Shown: positions 1 through 7,610, numbered from the stretch's first letter. The stretch: DNA of 12,139 nt from CAJPNN01 sp041844735 (GCA_041844735.1 JBGZBP010000043.1:1-12139); one strand, 5' to 3'. Numbers and translations are program-made. The notes: generated from the sequence alone by a model not told the origin.

Positions 1-1
1 C

Positions 2-2371
2 ACTGTAGAAAAAACTAAGGCCGCTTCAGGCGTGGAAATCGCTAAGTCAGAAGTTAAATTCGCAACTCTCGACAAAGAAAGACCTACCGTAGAAGCTGTA
101 GAATTCTCTGGCCCTAAACACATAACAGTTACTTTCTCTGAACCTGTCAAAACAGTGGGCGTAGTTGAAGTACACGAAGGCAAGACTAAGCGCGGAGTAG
201 ACAACACCGCTGCAAATGTTATCATCACAGGCAACAAAGCAACTGTCAAAGCATACTCAAATTTCAAAGATGATGCAGAGTACACTATTTCAGTCGCTGA
301 TTACAAAGACTTTAACGGTCTCAAAAACATCGAAAACGAATTCACTCTCAAATTCACAAAAGACACTGAAAATCCTACAATCACTCCTGTCGCTGTTGAT
401 CAGAGATATATCGTATTCGAATTCTCTAAACCGGTAACAGGACTCAAGCCTGAATACTTCCACCATACTTTCACTAAGTATGAAGCAAAAAACATCACTG
501 CTGAATTTAACGGCACTGAAAGGGATGTCAAACCTACTGACGAAGTTTCAAAGATAACTGTTAACTTCTATGTAGCAAACAGCGACAAGCACCAGCCTCT
601 TGCAGAAGGTGCAGTAAAAGTCATGATCGACGGCAAGAAAATCGTAGACCTCTACGGAAACAAACTCGAAGATCAGGAACTCTCTGTAAATGTCGTTGCT
701 GACAAAGAAGCTCCGGAAGTTAAAAAGACTGTTGTCACTTCAGAAAACACAATCAGAGTCACTTTCTCTAAAGATGTAAATGCTGACCTCAAAAAATCTT
801 TCGATGTTCGTTATGACGGGAAATCAATCTTTGTAAAAGCAAGCAAGGACGCCGCAGATGTTTATGACATCGAAATCAAAGCCGGCTATGCAGGTAAGAC
901 TGTAACTCTCGAAATCGACAAAGTCACTGATCTCTCTATAAATGCCAACAAACTTGTCGCGTACTCAGAACCTATCGAAATAGCTGACAAGACTCCTCCT
1001 GTTATCAGCAAAGTAACTTATCAGCAAACCGAAATCGTAGATGGTAAACCTGTCGGAAAACTTTATATCGTTTTCGACGAAGATGTAGATGGTGAAGGCG
1101 CTCTCAATGCCGCTAACTACTCTGTTATCAACGGTGACAAATACACTACTCTTGATGGCGCTACAGACTTCTTTGAAGGTAACCGCATCGTTACTATCGA
1201 ACTCGGCGCAGCTCTCTACGCTAAGGTAACTGCTGCAGGCGCTAAACTCGGCATAGAAAATGTAAAAGACCTTGCAGACAACAAAATCGTTCAGAGAAGT
1301 GTTGCTATAGATGGTGATCTTGCTACACAACTCGCCATCGCTGTAGAAGTATATGAAGATGCGGCTGGTGAATATGTGGTTGAAGCAATCTCACCTAAAA
1401 AGATCCGCGTTACTTTCAACCAGAACATCTACGCTGTCGATAAGAGCAAGGTTTCTATTACAGATGCAGCCAATCCTACTGTGGAATCTGCCGAAGTCGT
1501 TGACGATAATCAGGTAGAAATTACTCTGGATAAAGCACTTACTGGCTCTGATAAAAAGGAGCTCGCTGGTACAATCACATTTGCAGCAAATGCACTCAAA
1601 GGTACATTCACTGATGGCGAATTCAAAAGTTCTGCATTCAATACTTTATCAATCTACAACACTATCCCGGCTACTATCAAAAAAGACGCTGATGGAAAAA
1701 TCACCGGTGTAACTGTTACTAAAGATGACACAAATGTTGTAAAACTTGAATTCACTCGAGAATTGGCAGACCCAATAGATGGTACTGTCTGGGCAGGTGC
1801 ACTTAAGATTACAATGGGCGATAAAGTTGTTCCTCCAAATAACACTGAAGGTTATACAGTTGCGCTGAATGTTGATAAAAAAGTAGTTAGCCTCACTTTC
1901 AAAGGAACTTACGCTAATATGGACGAAACTGTTGCTATCGAATTCAACAATGACAATAAGTTCATTAAGTGCGAAGGCACTAAAACACGCGAAGCAATAG
2001 CACTCAGCAACTTCTCTTGGACTTCAGACGCTTCTGTAGACTTTAAGGATCCTGTTGCTACAAGCGTATCGCATGCCGCTACCGGCTCTGGTACTAAACA
2101 GCTCGTAACTGTCAAATTTGGTGAAGAATTGGATAAAACTACTTTTGGAGATCATTCAGCTTGGCAGTACAATAGCGTAAATGTCGAAACTGACACTGTT
2201 AAAATCTCTGAAGATGGCAAGACTGTCACATTCGAAATCGCTGCAGCACCTGAAGACGGAAAGGCTATAACCATTCCTTCTACGCTCAAAGACAAGGCGG
2301 GCAACGCTTATACAGCTGGCGGAAAAGCATGGAAGTGGAAATCTGCAACAAACGAATGGGTATTCGAATAA
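2..2371 (+). CDS. Ig-repeat S-layer/surface protein, C-terminal part (5' end outside window)
   Basis: The frame is already open at base 2, so the GTG at 32 is probably internal and the true start lies to the left. The 789 visible codons are a chain of beta-sandwich repeats of the SbsA Ig-like type. Units begin with a D-x-x-x-P motif (DKERPTV near 71, DTENPTI near 362, DKEAPEV near 701, DKTPPVI near 986), each followed by an 'IxVTFSxxV' strand. More diverged units continue to the C-terminus, which ends in a Trp/Lys-rich stretch (KAWKWKS). No SLH or sortase motif is visible; in such proteins the anchor is often N-terminal, which would be off-window. Codon choice (CTC, ACT, GCT, AAC) is more biased than in the genes to its right, suggesting high expression. 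The role as a cell-surface or S-layer structural protein is inferred from family architecture. Codons from about 1058 to 1430 are paralogous to the fragment at the right edge. Confidence 0.85.
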   Translation, partial: TVEKTKAASGVEIAKSEVKFATLDKERPTVEAVEFSGPKHITVTFSEPVKTVGVVEVHEGKTKRGVDNTAANVIITGNKATVKAYSNFKDDAEYTISVADYKDFNGLKNIENEFTLKFTKDTENPTITPVAVDQRYIVFEFSKPVTGLKPEYFHHTFTKYEAKNITAEFNGTERDVKPTDEVSKITVNFYVANSDKHQPLAEGAVKVMIDGKKIVDLYGNKLEDQELSVNVVADKEAPEVKKTVVTSENTIRVTFSKDVNADLKKSFDVRYDGKSIFVKASKDAADVYDIEIKAGYAGKTVTLEIDKVTDLSINANKLVAYSEPIEIADKTPPVISKVTYQQTEIVDGKPVGKLYIVFDEDVDGEGALNAANYSVINGDKYTTLDGATDFFEGNRIVTIELGAALYAKVTAAGAKLGIENVKDLADNKIVQRSVAIDGDLATQLAIAVEVYEDAAGEYVVEAISPKKIRVTFNQNIYAVDKSKVSITDAANPTVESAEVVDDNQVEITLDKALTGSDKKELAGTITFAANALKGTFTDGEFKSSAFNTLSIYNTIPATIKKDADGKITGVTVTKDDTNVVKLEFTRELADPIDGTVWAGALKITMGDKVVPPNNTEGYTVALNVDKKVVSLTFKGTYANMDETVAIEFNNDNKFIKCEGTKTREAIALSNFSWTSDASVDFKDPVATSVSHAATGSGTKQLVTVKFGEELDKTTFGDHSAWQYNSVNVETDTVKISEDGKTVTFEIAAAPEDGKAITIPSTLKDKAGNAYTAGGKAWKWKSATNEWVFE

Positions 2372-2413
2372 TCCTAAGCCAGTAAAATCAAACAAAAAGC
2401 ACGATAGGCTTTA

Positions 2414-2446
2414 CCCCTGCCTCCGCGAGGAGGTGGGGGAGCTTTT
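2414..2446 (+). terminator. Rho-independent terminator of the surface protein gene
   Basis: A stem made of CCCC, two wobble pairs and CCTCC pairs with GGAGG...GGGG around a GCGA tetraloop. It is followed by a short T run (2443-2446). It lies about 40 bases after the stop at 2371. Confidence 0.75.
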
Positions 2447-2485
2447 ATAAAAGGCGACAAATATTCAACAGCGGCAAAACAATAA

Positions 2486-2866
2486 TACCGGGGCGCAAAC
2501 TTGATGGGAGCATTTCTGACATATGGAATAAAAGAATATTTGCAAAAGGATATTTTTGTTTACACAATCGCTTGTCCTAATACATATAGGGTACACCCCC
2601 CTTCAGAGATCGAGTTTGAGATCGGTGTATGCGAAAATATTTTCAATATAGTAAACAGTCGAGACAATATCCCTTACTATCCGTGGACGCTGGAACGATT
2701 CGGTCGTGACATAACATTTGAATCAGGAAATACAAGTTTTAATCCTGTCAATGAAAACCACAAAATAGGCAATTATATTGATTATATACTGAACAGTTCG
2801 GATCTTTAAAAACTCAGGCAATCTGAAGATTATATTAAGGTAGCCGATGCTTTTATAAAGAAATAA
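2486..2866 (+). pseudogene. Class-3 lipase-like C-terminal remnant
   Basis: An open stretch to 2809 encodes about 107 residues. It begins with RGANLMGAF, which resembles the residues just after the catalytic serine in the GHSRGA nucleophile elbow of class-3/DUF2974-type lipases. Typical downstream features follow: 'FVYTIACPNT', 'NIFNIVNSRDNIPYYPW' (candidate catalytic Asp in SRD) and 'NHKIGNYIDYI' (candidate His). The His-Ser of the elbow is absent, and an in-frame TAA at 2483 closes the frame just upstream. No good ribosome binding site precedes the TTG/ATG at 2501-2504. After the TAA at 2807 the same frame continues with an amphipathic tail (LRQSEDYIKVADAFIKK) to a TAA at 2864, suggesting a premature stop. 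I read this as the dead 3' end of a lipase/esterase gene. The family assignment rests on motif recognition only. Confidence 0.6.
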
Positions 2867-2878
2867 AATATCAAATAT

Positions 2879-2885
2879 AGGAGGT
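2879..2885 (+). promoter_or_regulatory. Ribosome binding site of the SLH/CHAP gene
   Basis: AGGAGGT lies five bases before the ATG at 2891. This fixes the start in front of a clear signal peptide. Confidence 0.8.
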
Positions 2886-2890
2886 AGGAT

Positions 2891-5401
2891 ATGAAAAAAA
2901 GTATTAAGAATGTCATTTTAGGTGCTACACTGTCTTTACTTGTATTCAGCACACTTCTTTCCGGATTTTTGTGCTATGATCTTAGTTTTGCCGCGGACGA
3001 CTATCCTGACGAATACAGGAATTTCCGATTGGATCAAGCGGATAAATGGAATTTCTGTGCAAGAAATTGTACTTCGTTTGCGGCGTGGTGTCTTAACTCA
3101 AGAAACGGTGTCAAGTTTCATAACTACTTTGGCGGCGTACACTGGGGACATGCAAAAAACTGGAAATACGCTGCGCAAAAACTTGGCTACGGCGTAGATA
3201 AGAATCCCCGCGTTGGTGATATAGCGTATTGGGGCGCAGGTAAGTACGGGCATGTCGCATATGTAACTGCGGTAAACGGCGATTCCGTCACAGTAGAAGA
3301 ATACAATTTTAAAGTGACAGGCGGATATGGCACAAGAACTCTGAATAAATCAGCTTTCGATGCTTTTCTTCATATCGGTGAACCGATAAATAACGGCAAC
3401 AGCAATAATAACGGCAACTATGTCGAAAATTATGACTACTATAAAAGTGCGTGGGTCAACGGAAAATACACCGGAGAATGGTCAGCCGGAGCACCCAACG
3501 GAAAAGGTATACTCATATATTCCGACAATTCCAAAATGCGAACCATAGCCGGAGCAATAAAATACGAAGGGATGTTCGTAAATGGATTGAGGCAGGGACA
3601 GGGTACTACCTATTTCGACGGCAGACATCAGGAAGGTCATTATTACGGATTATATCAAGCAGGGAAAATCGTTTTTGACGGTCAAATGGTGTATACTCAA
3701 GGCGAAAAAAAGGGACATATTCATGTGTTCAAGCTAAGGGCCACATCTGCAACGGAAGATGAGTTTATCGACGAAAGATGGATTTTGCCCGAAACAGTTT
3801 ACGATATTCCGTCAGGAAGTGCGAGCGAAGTCGCCGATGGAGAATATTATATCGCATTCGAATTTGACGAAAGTAAATTTGTTACTACCTCGGGAATCGA
3901 CAAAAACGGAGAAAATATCTATATTTGGGAAAATAAACCCGACTACAGCAAAAAAAATATTATTTGGAGGCTGGAGCGACAAGCCGACGACACTTTCAAA
4001 GTGATATCTGCAAGCAACGGTCTAGTAATGGATGCTTCAGGCGGAAACTCAGCAAATTACGATACCGCAAATATTCAGGTCTGGGAGTGGCATGGCGGAG
4101 CCAACCAGAGGTGGCTTATTGTCCGCGCGGGCGATTCGTATTCATTCGTATCAAAAAATAACGGCTTCTATGCGGATGTGGAGGGCAGGAACACTGCAAA
4201 CGGCACAAATATTTATCAGTACCATCCGAACGGATCGGCGGCTCAGAGATTTAAACTCATAAAAGCGGGGTCTCTTGCTCCGAAGGCAGAACTCGCTATT
4301 ATTACGGAGAGTCTTTCCGAGGCGGTTCAAGGCGCGGATTATACTTATCAACTCAGTGCGAACCTGCCGCACATCATTTTTGAAATAACCAGCGGCGCTT
4401 TGCCAAAGGGACTGATGTTATCAGATAGTGGTGCTATCAGCGGAACGCCGGAAGAGCATGGAAGCTTCACCTTTGCCATCAGCGCTAAGCTGGGAAATGA
4501 AACAAAAGAAAAGACTTTTACTCTTGTGGTAGGGCCGAACATCGAAGCGCCTGTATTCGTCACAGAAATTCTTGAACATGGAACTGTAGACAAACCTTAT
4601 GACGGCAGCGTGATTTCTAAAGGAGAGGATGTAACATATAAAATAAAAAGCGGAAAACTTCCGAATGGGCTTTATTTCAAGGACGGTTATATTTACGGAA
4701 CACCAGTTAAAGCGGGCGTTTATTCATTTGAAATAGAGGCTTCAAACTCAGCGGGAAGTGTTCAGAAACATTTTACAATAGAAATCTCTGAAAGTTTGGA
4801 ATTTAAGTTGCAGAAAGTGTTTCAAAAAATCAAAAAATACAAGAACAAGCAGTTCGGCGATGTTTCCGATAATCAGTGGTATGCGGCTTGGGTAAAAAAA
4901 GCATACGAATATGGATTAGTAAATGGCGTGAGTGAATCTAAATTTAATCCTCACGGATATATTACAAAAGCCGAAATCGTTGCTATTGCTGCAAGAATCC
5001 ATAGTATGTACAGCGAAAAAACTATTGCGGAGCTTGAAGGCGCATGGTATCAAAAATATTTGCTGTATGCGGCGAGTGAAAATATTATTGATATGTCATT
5101 AGTAAATAAAATTACCGAGAAGGCGACCAGAGCGGAATGCGTCGAAATTTTATCGAAAGCATTGCCTGAAGATGTACTGCCGGCGGTTAACGAAGTTGAA
5201 GACAATGCGATACCTGATGTAAGTATTGATGATAAATATGCAGATGCCATATACGCTTTTTACCGAGCGGGCATTTTGTCGGGAACTGATATCACAGGCA
5301 AATTTAATTATAGCAGTTATGTAATAAGAGCTGAGATTGCCAAAATCATTGTCGGCATGGTAGAAGGTAGCGCAAGAACTAAATTCCAGCTCACCAGATG
5401 A
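2891..5401 (+). CDS. Secreted SLH-anchored CHAP-domain peptidoglycan hydrolase with MORN, ricin-lectin and Ig domains
   Basis: 836 residues. A signal peptide (about 1-34, K-rich start, hydrophobic core, likely cleavage after LSFA) precedes a CHAP domain (about 40-162). The candidate catalytic Cys is C60 (RNCTSFAAW), His is H121 (GHVAYV), and acidic/Asn residues are in EEYN (136-139). CHAP domains cleave peptidoglycan amide bonds. Two MORN-like repeats follow (about 190-212 and 223-245, GKYTGEW and YEGMFVNGL). A ricin-type beta-trefoil lectin covers about 317-458 (NQRW and AQRF motifs). Two He_PIG-type putative Ig domains lie at about 465-548 and 552-633 (LPxGL...GTP). Three SLH repeats occupy about 654-822 and carry the TRAE-like motifs ITKAE, ATRAE and VIRAE; the middle one is degenerate. 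The product should be exported and held on secondary cell-wall polymer. Its task, wall remodelling or lysis of other cells, is not determined. Both ends look intact. Confidence 0.9.
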   Translation: MKKSIKNVILGATLSLLVFSTLLSGFLCYDLSFAADDYPDEYRNFRLDQADKWNFCARNCTSFAAWCLNSRNGVKFHNYFGGVHWGHAKNWKYAAQKLGYGVDKNPRVGDIAYWGAGKYGHVAYVTAVNGDSVTVEEYNFKVTGGYGTRTLNKSAFDAFLHIGEPINNGNSNNNGNYVENYDYYKSAWVNGKYTGEWSAGAPNGKGILIYSDNSKMRTIAGAIKYEGMFVNGLRQGQGTTYFDGRHQEGHYYGLYQAGKIVFDGQMVYTQGEKKGHIHVFKLRATSATEDEFIDERWILPETVYDIPSGSASEVADGEYYIAFEFDESKFVTTSGIDKNGENIYIWENKPDYSKKNIIWRLERQADDTFKVISASNGLVMDASGGNSANYDTANIQVWEWHGGANQRWLIVRAGDSYSFVSKNNGFYADVEGRNTANGTNIYQYHPNGSAAQRFKLIKAGSLAPKAELAIITESLSEAVQGADYTYQLSANLPHIIFEITSGALPKGLMLSDSGAISGTPEEHGSFTFAISAKLGNETKEKTFTLVVGPNIEAPVFVTEILEHGTVDKPYDGSVISKGEDVTYKIKSGKLPNGLYFKDGYIYGTPVKAGVYSFEIEASNSAGSVQKHFTIEISESLEFKLQKVFQKIKKYKNKQFGDVSDNQWYAAWVKKAYEYGLVNGVSESKFNPHGYITKAEIVAIAARIHSMYSEKTIAELEGAWYQKYLLYAASENIIDMSLVNKITEKATRAECVEILSKALPEDVLPAVNEVEDNAIPDVSIDDKYADAIYAFYRAGILSGTDITGKFNYSSYVIRAEIAKIIVGMVEGSARTKFQLTR

Positions 5402-5447
5402 GTTAACTCGGGAAAAACTACCTCCAAAGGAAATCGTGCCGAATAGA

Positions 5448-5480
5448 CTGCCAGGACTATTTTTATAGTCCTTCTGGCAG
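5448..5480 (+). terminator. Hairpin after the SLH/CHAP gene
   Basis: CTGCCA-GGACTAT pairs with ATAGTCC-TTC-TGGCAG, with a TTTT loop and one three-base bulge. No T run follows, so it may act with the next hairpin or as an mRNA 3'-end stabiliser. Confidence 0.55.
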
Positions 5481-5485
5481 AAAAC

Positions 5486-5524
5486 AAAGTCCTATGAATC
5501 TCACGGCTCATAGGGCTTTATTTT
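5486..5524 (+). terminator. Rho-independent, possibly bidirectional terminator
   Basis: AAAGTCCTATGA (5486-5497) pairs with TCATAGGGCTTT (5508-5519) in a 12-bp stem with one G-T pair, followed by ATTTT. The flanking A-rich side could also serve the other strand. On the - strand the segment 5486-5530 resembles the right end of the IS at 7458-7500. Confidence 0.7.
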
Positions 5525-5560
5525 CAGTCTGCTCCCCCTTCTTTATCGAGGGATAAGGCG

Positions 5561-5902
5561 CAGATGCTAAGAGGCGGCGTTTATGAACCGCGCAACAAAG
5601 TGATTATAAAGATGTTCAATCTCGCTCGCATAGGCGAAAGGACGGAGAGCGGCGTGCCTGATATATTTGACGCATGGGAAAAAGCGGGATGAGTTCCGCT
5701 GACAGTCGAAGAGCAGTACAAACCTGACAGAACTATTCTAACGCTTGCTTTTGAAGAAAAACAGGCCTTGAATCCGAAAAACAGGTTTTCGCGGCTTTGG
5801 GAGACGCGGCTTTGGGAGAAAACCTCGATGTAAATGTGCTCACAAAAGAAAATATACTGCGGCTCTTTCGAAGATTTAACATCTTTTTCAAGAAAAGATG
5901 TT
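5561..5902 (+). pseudogene. AlbA_2/ATP-binding transcriptional regulator remnant, 5' part (interrupted by IS)
   Basis: Frame 5561-5689 reads GGVYEPRNKVIIKMFNL then IGERTESGVPDIFDAW. This is the C-terminal ATP-binding block of Schlafen/AlbA_2-type regulators, usually written GG..DPRN..L..MFNL..IGERAGSGIP.IF..W. A TGA at 5690 falls where the family usually has Trp after 'KAG'. The same frame then resumes with VPLTVEEQYKPDRTILTL, another family motif. Past about 5745 the reading frame is unclear. Frame 1 gives ESEKQVFAALGDAALGENL and on to TKENILRLF, and a 15-bp near-perfect direct repeat (GCGGCTTTGGGAGA unit) sits at about 5790-5820. From 5834 the original frame gives SFEDLTSFSRKDV, the start of a winged-helix segment that ends at the IS. 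The 5' AlbA_2 domain is missing. A nonsense codon, a probable frameshift, the truncation and the insertion make it non-functional. Confidence 0.7.
5878..5902. repeat. Left 25-bp target-site duplication (palindrome)
   Basis: A 10-bp arm AACATCTTTT, loop TCAAG and the complementary arm AAAAGATGTT. It is identical, in the same orientation, to 7501-7525 on the other side of the IS. Confidence 0.8.
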
Positions 5903-5917
5903 CAGACTGAAGACAAA

Positions 5918-5962
5918 CCGACTATCTAAGGCATTCGCCTAGATCGTCGGTCTCTTTTTTTG
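5918..5962 (+). terminator. Terminator inside the left IS end
   Basis: ACCGACTATCTAAGGC pairs with GCCTAGATCGTCGGT around ATTC, with one bulge, and is followed by CTC and seven T (5955-5961). It would stop + strand transcripts entering the IS antisense to the transposase. On the - strand it lies after the transposase stop and may also end that transcript, though the T run there is weak. Confidence 0.75.
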
Positions 5963-6027
5963 TTCGGTTTTTCTTTGACTAAAATAACGAGTTGAAAATC
6001 ACAAGAAAAGAAGGGATTTTGCCCCCT

Positions 6028-7383
6028 CTATCCCATCACTAATCCCAGGTCTTTTGTTCTTACTAGCTTTTTGAGGTTCATACAGGCGAACGTAAGCGCG
6101 GTTTTCATCACCATTTTTGCCTTCCCGATCATGTTGGTGTACCGAAATCCGTGGTATTCTTTCGCCGTTCCAAATATTCGTTCAATGCTTTCTTTTCGCC
6201 TTGCGTACATTTCTTTACCCTTAGGCGTTAAACGAAAATCATCTGCATCTTCTATGCCGTCCTTCCATATATGTCTCACTACTAGTTTGGTGTGTTTTTT
6301 GTTTTGTGTACACTCAGAAAGCCTAGGACAAATCTTGCACTCACGAGCATCACTTTGATATTCTCTGTAGCCCTTTCGATTTATAGTTCTATACTCCAGC
6401 ACTTTGTTTTCGGGGCATAAGTAGCAGTCGTAGTATTCGTCATAAACAAACTCTTTTGGTTTTATATATCCCTTTTTTCCATGCGGCCTTCTGTAGGGAA
6501 TCAATGCCTGTACATCGTCTCTTTTCATTCGTTTCAGTACATTCGGAGTGATGTAGCCAGCGTCTACGCCAATGTATTCAGGTTTCTTTTCTAGTTTTTC
6601 GTAGACATCTTGGAAAGTTGTACTGTCATGCTCATTTCCTGGAGCCACAAAATATGCGGTGATCCAACCGTTCTTATCACATGCTGCGCTCACAGAATAA
6701 TAAAAGTTATGTTGGTGCTCTCCTTTGTGAGACCAACCACTTTCAGGGTCTTGCGTACTTTGTTTGATTTCTTTCTTCTCATATCCTGAACCATCATCGC
6801 CATCATCAAAAGGTTTCTTGCCTTCCTTTTCTCTGATTTCGTTGACTTCTTTGAGAAGCTGTCTTTGGTAGCTAGCACGTTTCTTTTGAATCTTCGCTGA
6901 CTGATACTTCTTTTTGTTTGCATGTGCTTTCACTGGAGTAGAATCAATGTACATCAGGCTTTCGTCGACAAGGTTTGATTCACGGCACATATCCAGTATC
7001 TTTTGAAATATTTTGTCGAAGATGTCTGTCCCAGCAAATCTTCGGTGATAGTTCTTTCCGAAGGTTGTAAAATGAGGTACATCTTCATGGAGGCTCAGCC
7101 CAAGAAACCAGCGGTATGCAACATTTACTTCGATTTCCTTTATCGTTTGTCTCATGTTTCGGATGCCGTATAAATACTGCAAAATAGGCATCTTTATCAG
7201 CTGTACAGGATCTAGACTTGGTCTGCCATTATCTTTTGAATAGAGGCCTTCAACTAAATCATAAATGAAGCTAAAATCAACGATTTCATTTATTTTTCTA
7301 AGGAGATGGCCTTTGGGAACGAGTTGATCGATGCATATGATTTCAGTTTGATATCGGTTGTCTTGAGATTGTTTCGCTAGCAT
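6028..7383 (-). CDS. IS1182-family transposase (DDE)
   Basis: 451 residues, close to the usual length for this family. The N-terminal DUF772-like region (about 15-120) contains RPSLDPVQLIKM and a YGIRNMRQ segment. The DDE core has D147 (YIDSTPVKA), D274 (GVDAGY) and E401 followed by K408 (ERIFGTAK, an E-x6-K signature). A Cys cluster (C320, C323, C349, C352, C358) between the second Asp and the Glu suggests the zinc-ribbon-like insertion seen in related transposases. A Lys/Glu-rich charged region (about 157-215) separates the first and second Asp. The ATG at 7383 is preceded by AGGAGG and a consensus-like promoter. The enzyme would cut and join the IS ends. No frameshift or missing catalytic residue is seen, so it may be active. 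Confidence 0.92.
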   Translation of the reverse strand: MLAKQSQDNRYQTEIICIDQLVPKGHLLRKINEIVDFSFIYDLVEGLYSKDNGRPSLDPVQLIKMPILQYLYGIRNMRQTIKEIEVNVAYRWFLGLSLHEDVPHFTTFGKNYHRRFAGTDIFDKIFQKILDMCRESNLVDESLMYIDSTPVKAHANKKKYQSAKIQKKRASYQRQLLKEVNEIREKEGKKPFDDGDDGSGYEKKEIKQSTQDPESGWSHKGEHQHNFYYSVSAACDKNGWITAYFVAPGNEHDSTTFQDVYEKLEKKPEYIGVDAGYITPNVLKRMKRDDVQALIPYRRPHGKKGYIKPKEFVYDEYYDCYLCPENKVLEYRTINRKGYREYQSDARECKICPRLSECTQNKKHTKLVVRHIWKDGIEDADDFRLTPKGKEMYARRKESIERIFGTAKEYHGFRYTNMIGKAKMVMKTALTFACMNLKKLVRTKDLGLVMG

Positions 7384-7398
7384 AAACCCTCCTAGTTA

Positions 7399-7427
7399 AT
7401 TATACCATCTAAACCTAATATTCCCAA
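7399..7427 (-). promoter_or_regulatory. Transposase promoter
   Basis: On the - strand, TTGGGA (7422-7427) and a perfect TATAAT (7399-7404) are separated by 17 bp. AGGAGG and the ATG at 7383 follow closely. Confidence 0.75.
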
Positions 7428-7447
7428 GGCTTTCGGCTTTTTTACAC

Positions 7448-7485
7448 AAAAAAAGTAGTCCTATGAACCAATAGGTTCATAGGAC
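7448..7485 (-). terminator. Terminator inside the right IS end
   Basis: A perfect 12-bp stem, GTCCTATGAACC (7458-7469) with GGTTCATAGGAC (7474-7485), has a four-base loop. Read on the - strand it is followed by TAC and a run of seven T. It would end transcripts arriving from the ATPase gene at 7661-9010 before they reach the transposase. Confidence 0.75.
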
Positions 7486-7500
7486 TTTGTCTTCAGTCTG

Positions 7501-7525
7501 AACATCTTTTTCAAGAAAAGATGTT
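7501..7525. repeat. Right 25-bp target-site duplication (palindrome)
   Basis: Identical to 5878-5902 in the same orientation. One copy belongs to the interrupted reading frame (TSFSRKDV). Confidence 0.8.
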
Positions 7526-7610
7526 ATGGAAACAGTGGACATCACCACGACTCCAGCGTCAAATCTTCTGCTTATTTTACCTAATGAATAAAGCAATAAT
7601 TCGACCAGAT
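7526..7610 (+). pseudogene. AlbA_2-type regulator remnant, 3' part (winged-helix) beyond the IS
   Basis: Joining 5902 directly to 7526 continues the same frame as ...SFEDLTSFSRKDV-METVDITTTPASNLLLIL, which has the look of a winged-helix recognition segment ('RKDVME..GI....AS.LL..L'). The frame then breaks. One frame over, at 7581, the expected wing LMNKAIIRP appears, so a single-base shift lies near 7575-7581. The remaining bases to 7660 show no recognisable coding and form the 3' flank of the ATPase gene on the other strand. The end point given is approximate. Confidence 0.55.

Larger units (their letters stand above)
5903..7500 (-). mobile_element. IS1182-family-like insertion sequence, 1598 bp
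   Basis: Terminal inverted repeats are CAGACTGAAGACAAA at 5903-5917 and its complement at 7486-7500. The element carries a single transposase gene on the - strand. It is flanked by identical 25-bp direct repeats that are themselves palindromic. From memory of the family, IS1182 members are roughly 1.3-1.9 kb and can make long target duplications at palindromes, which fits. Both ends hold inward-reading terminator hairpins. The copy looks intact (full-length transposase, promoter, ribosome binding site, matching ends). It splits the AlbA_2-type remnant. Confidence 0.85.

Noticed and set aside
965..1330. 121-codon - strand frame inside the surface protein
   Set aside because: It is a shadow of the strongly codon-biased + strand Ig-repeat frame.
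5690..5692. TGA read as Trp (recoding or alternative code)
   Set aside because: TGA is used as the natural stop at 5399-5401, and the same reading frame carries other lesions, so a dead gene explains it better.
5878..5902. Palindrome as an extension of the IS inverted repeat (about 40 bp)
   Set aside because: The two copies are identical in direct orientation including the asymmetric loop (TCAAG on the + strand in both), which fits duplicated target rather than inverted ends.
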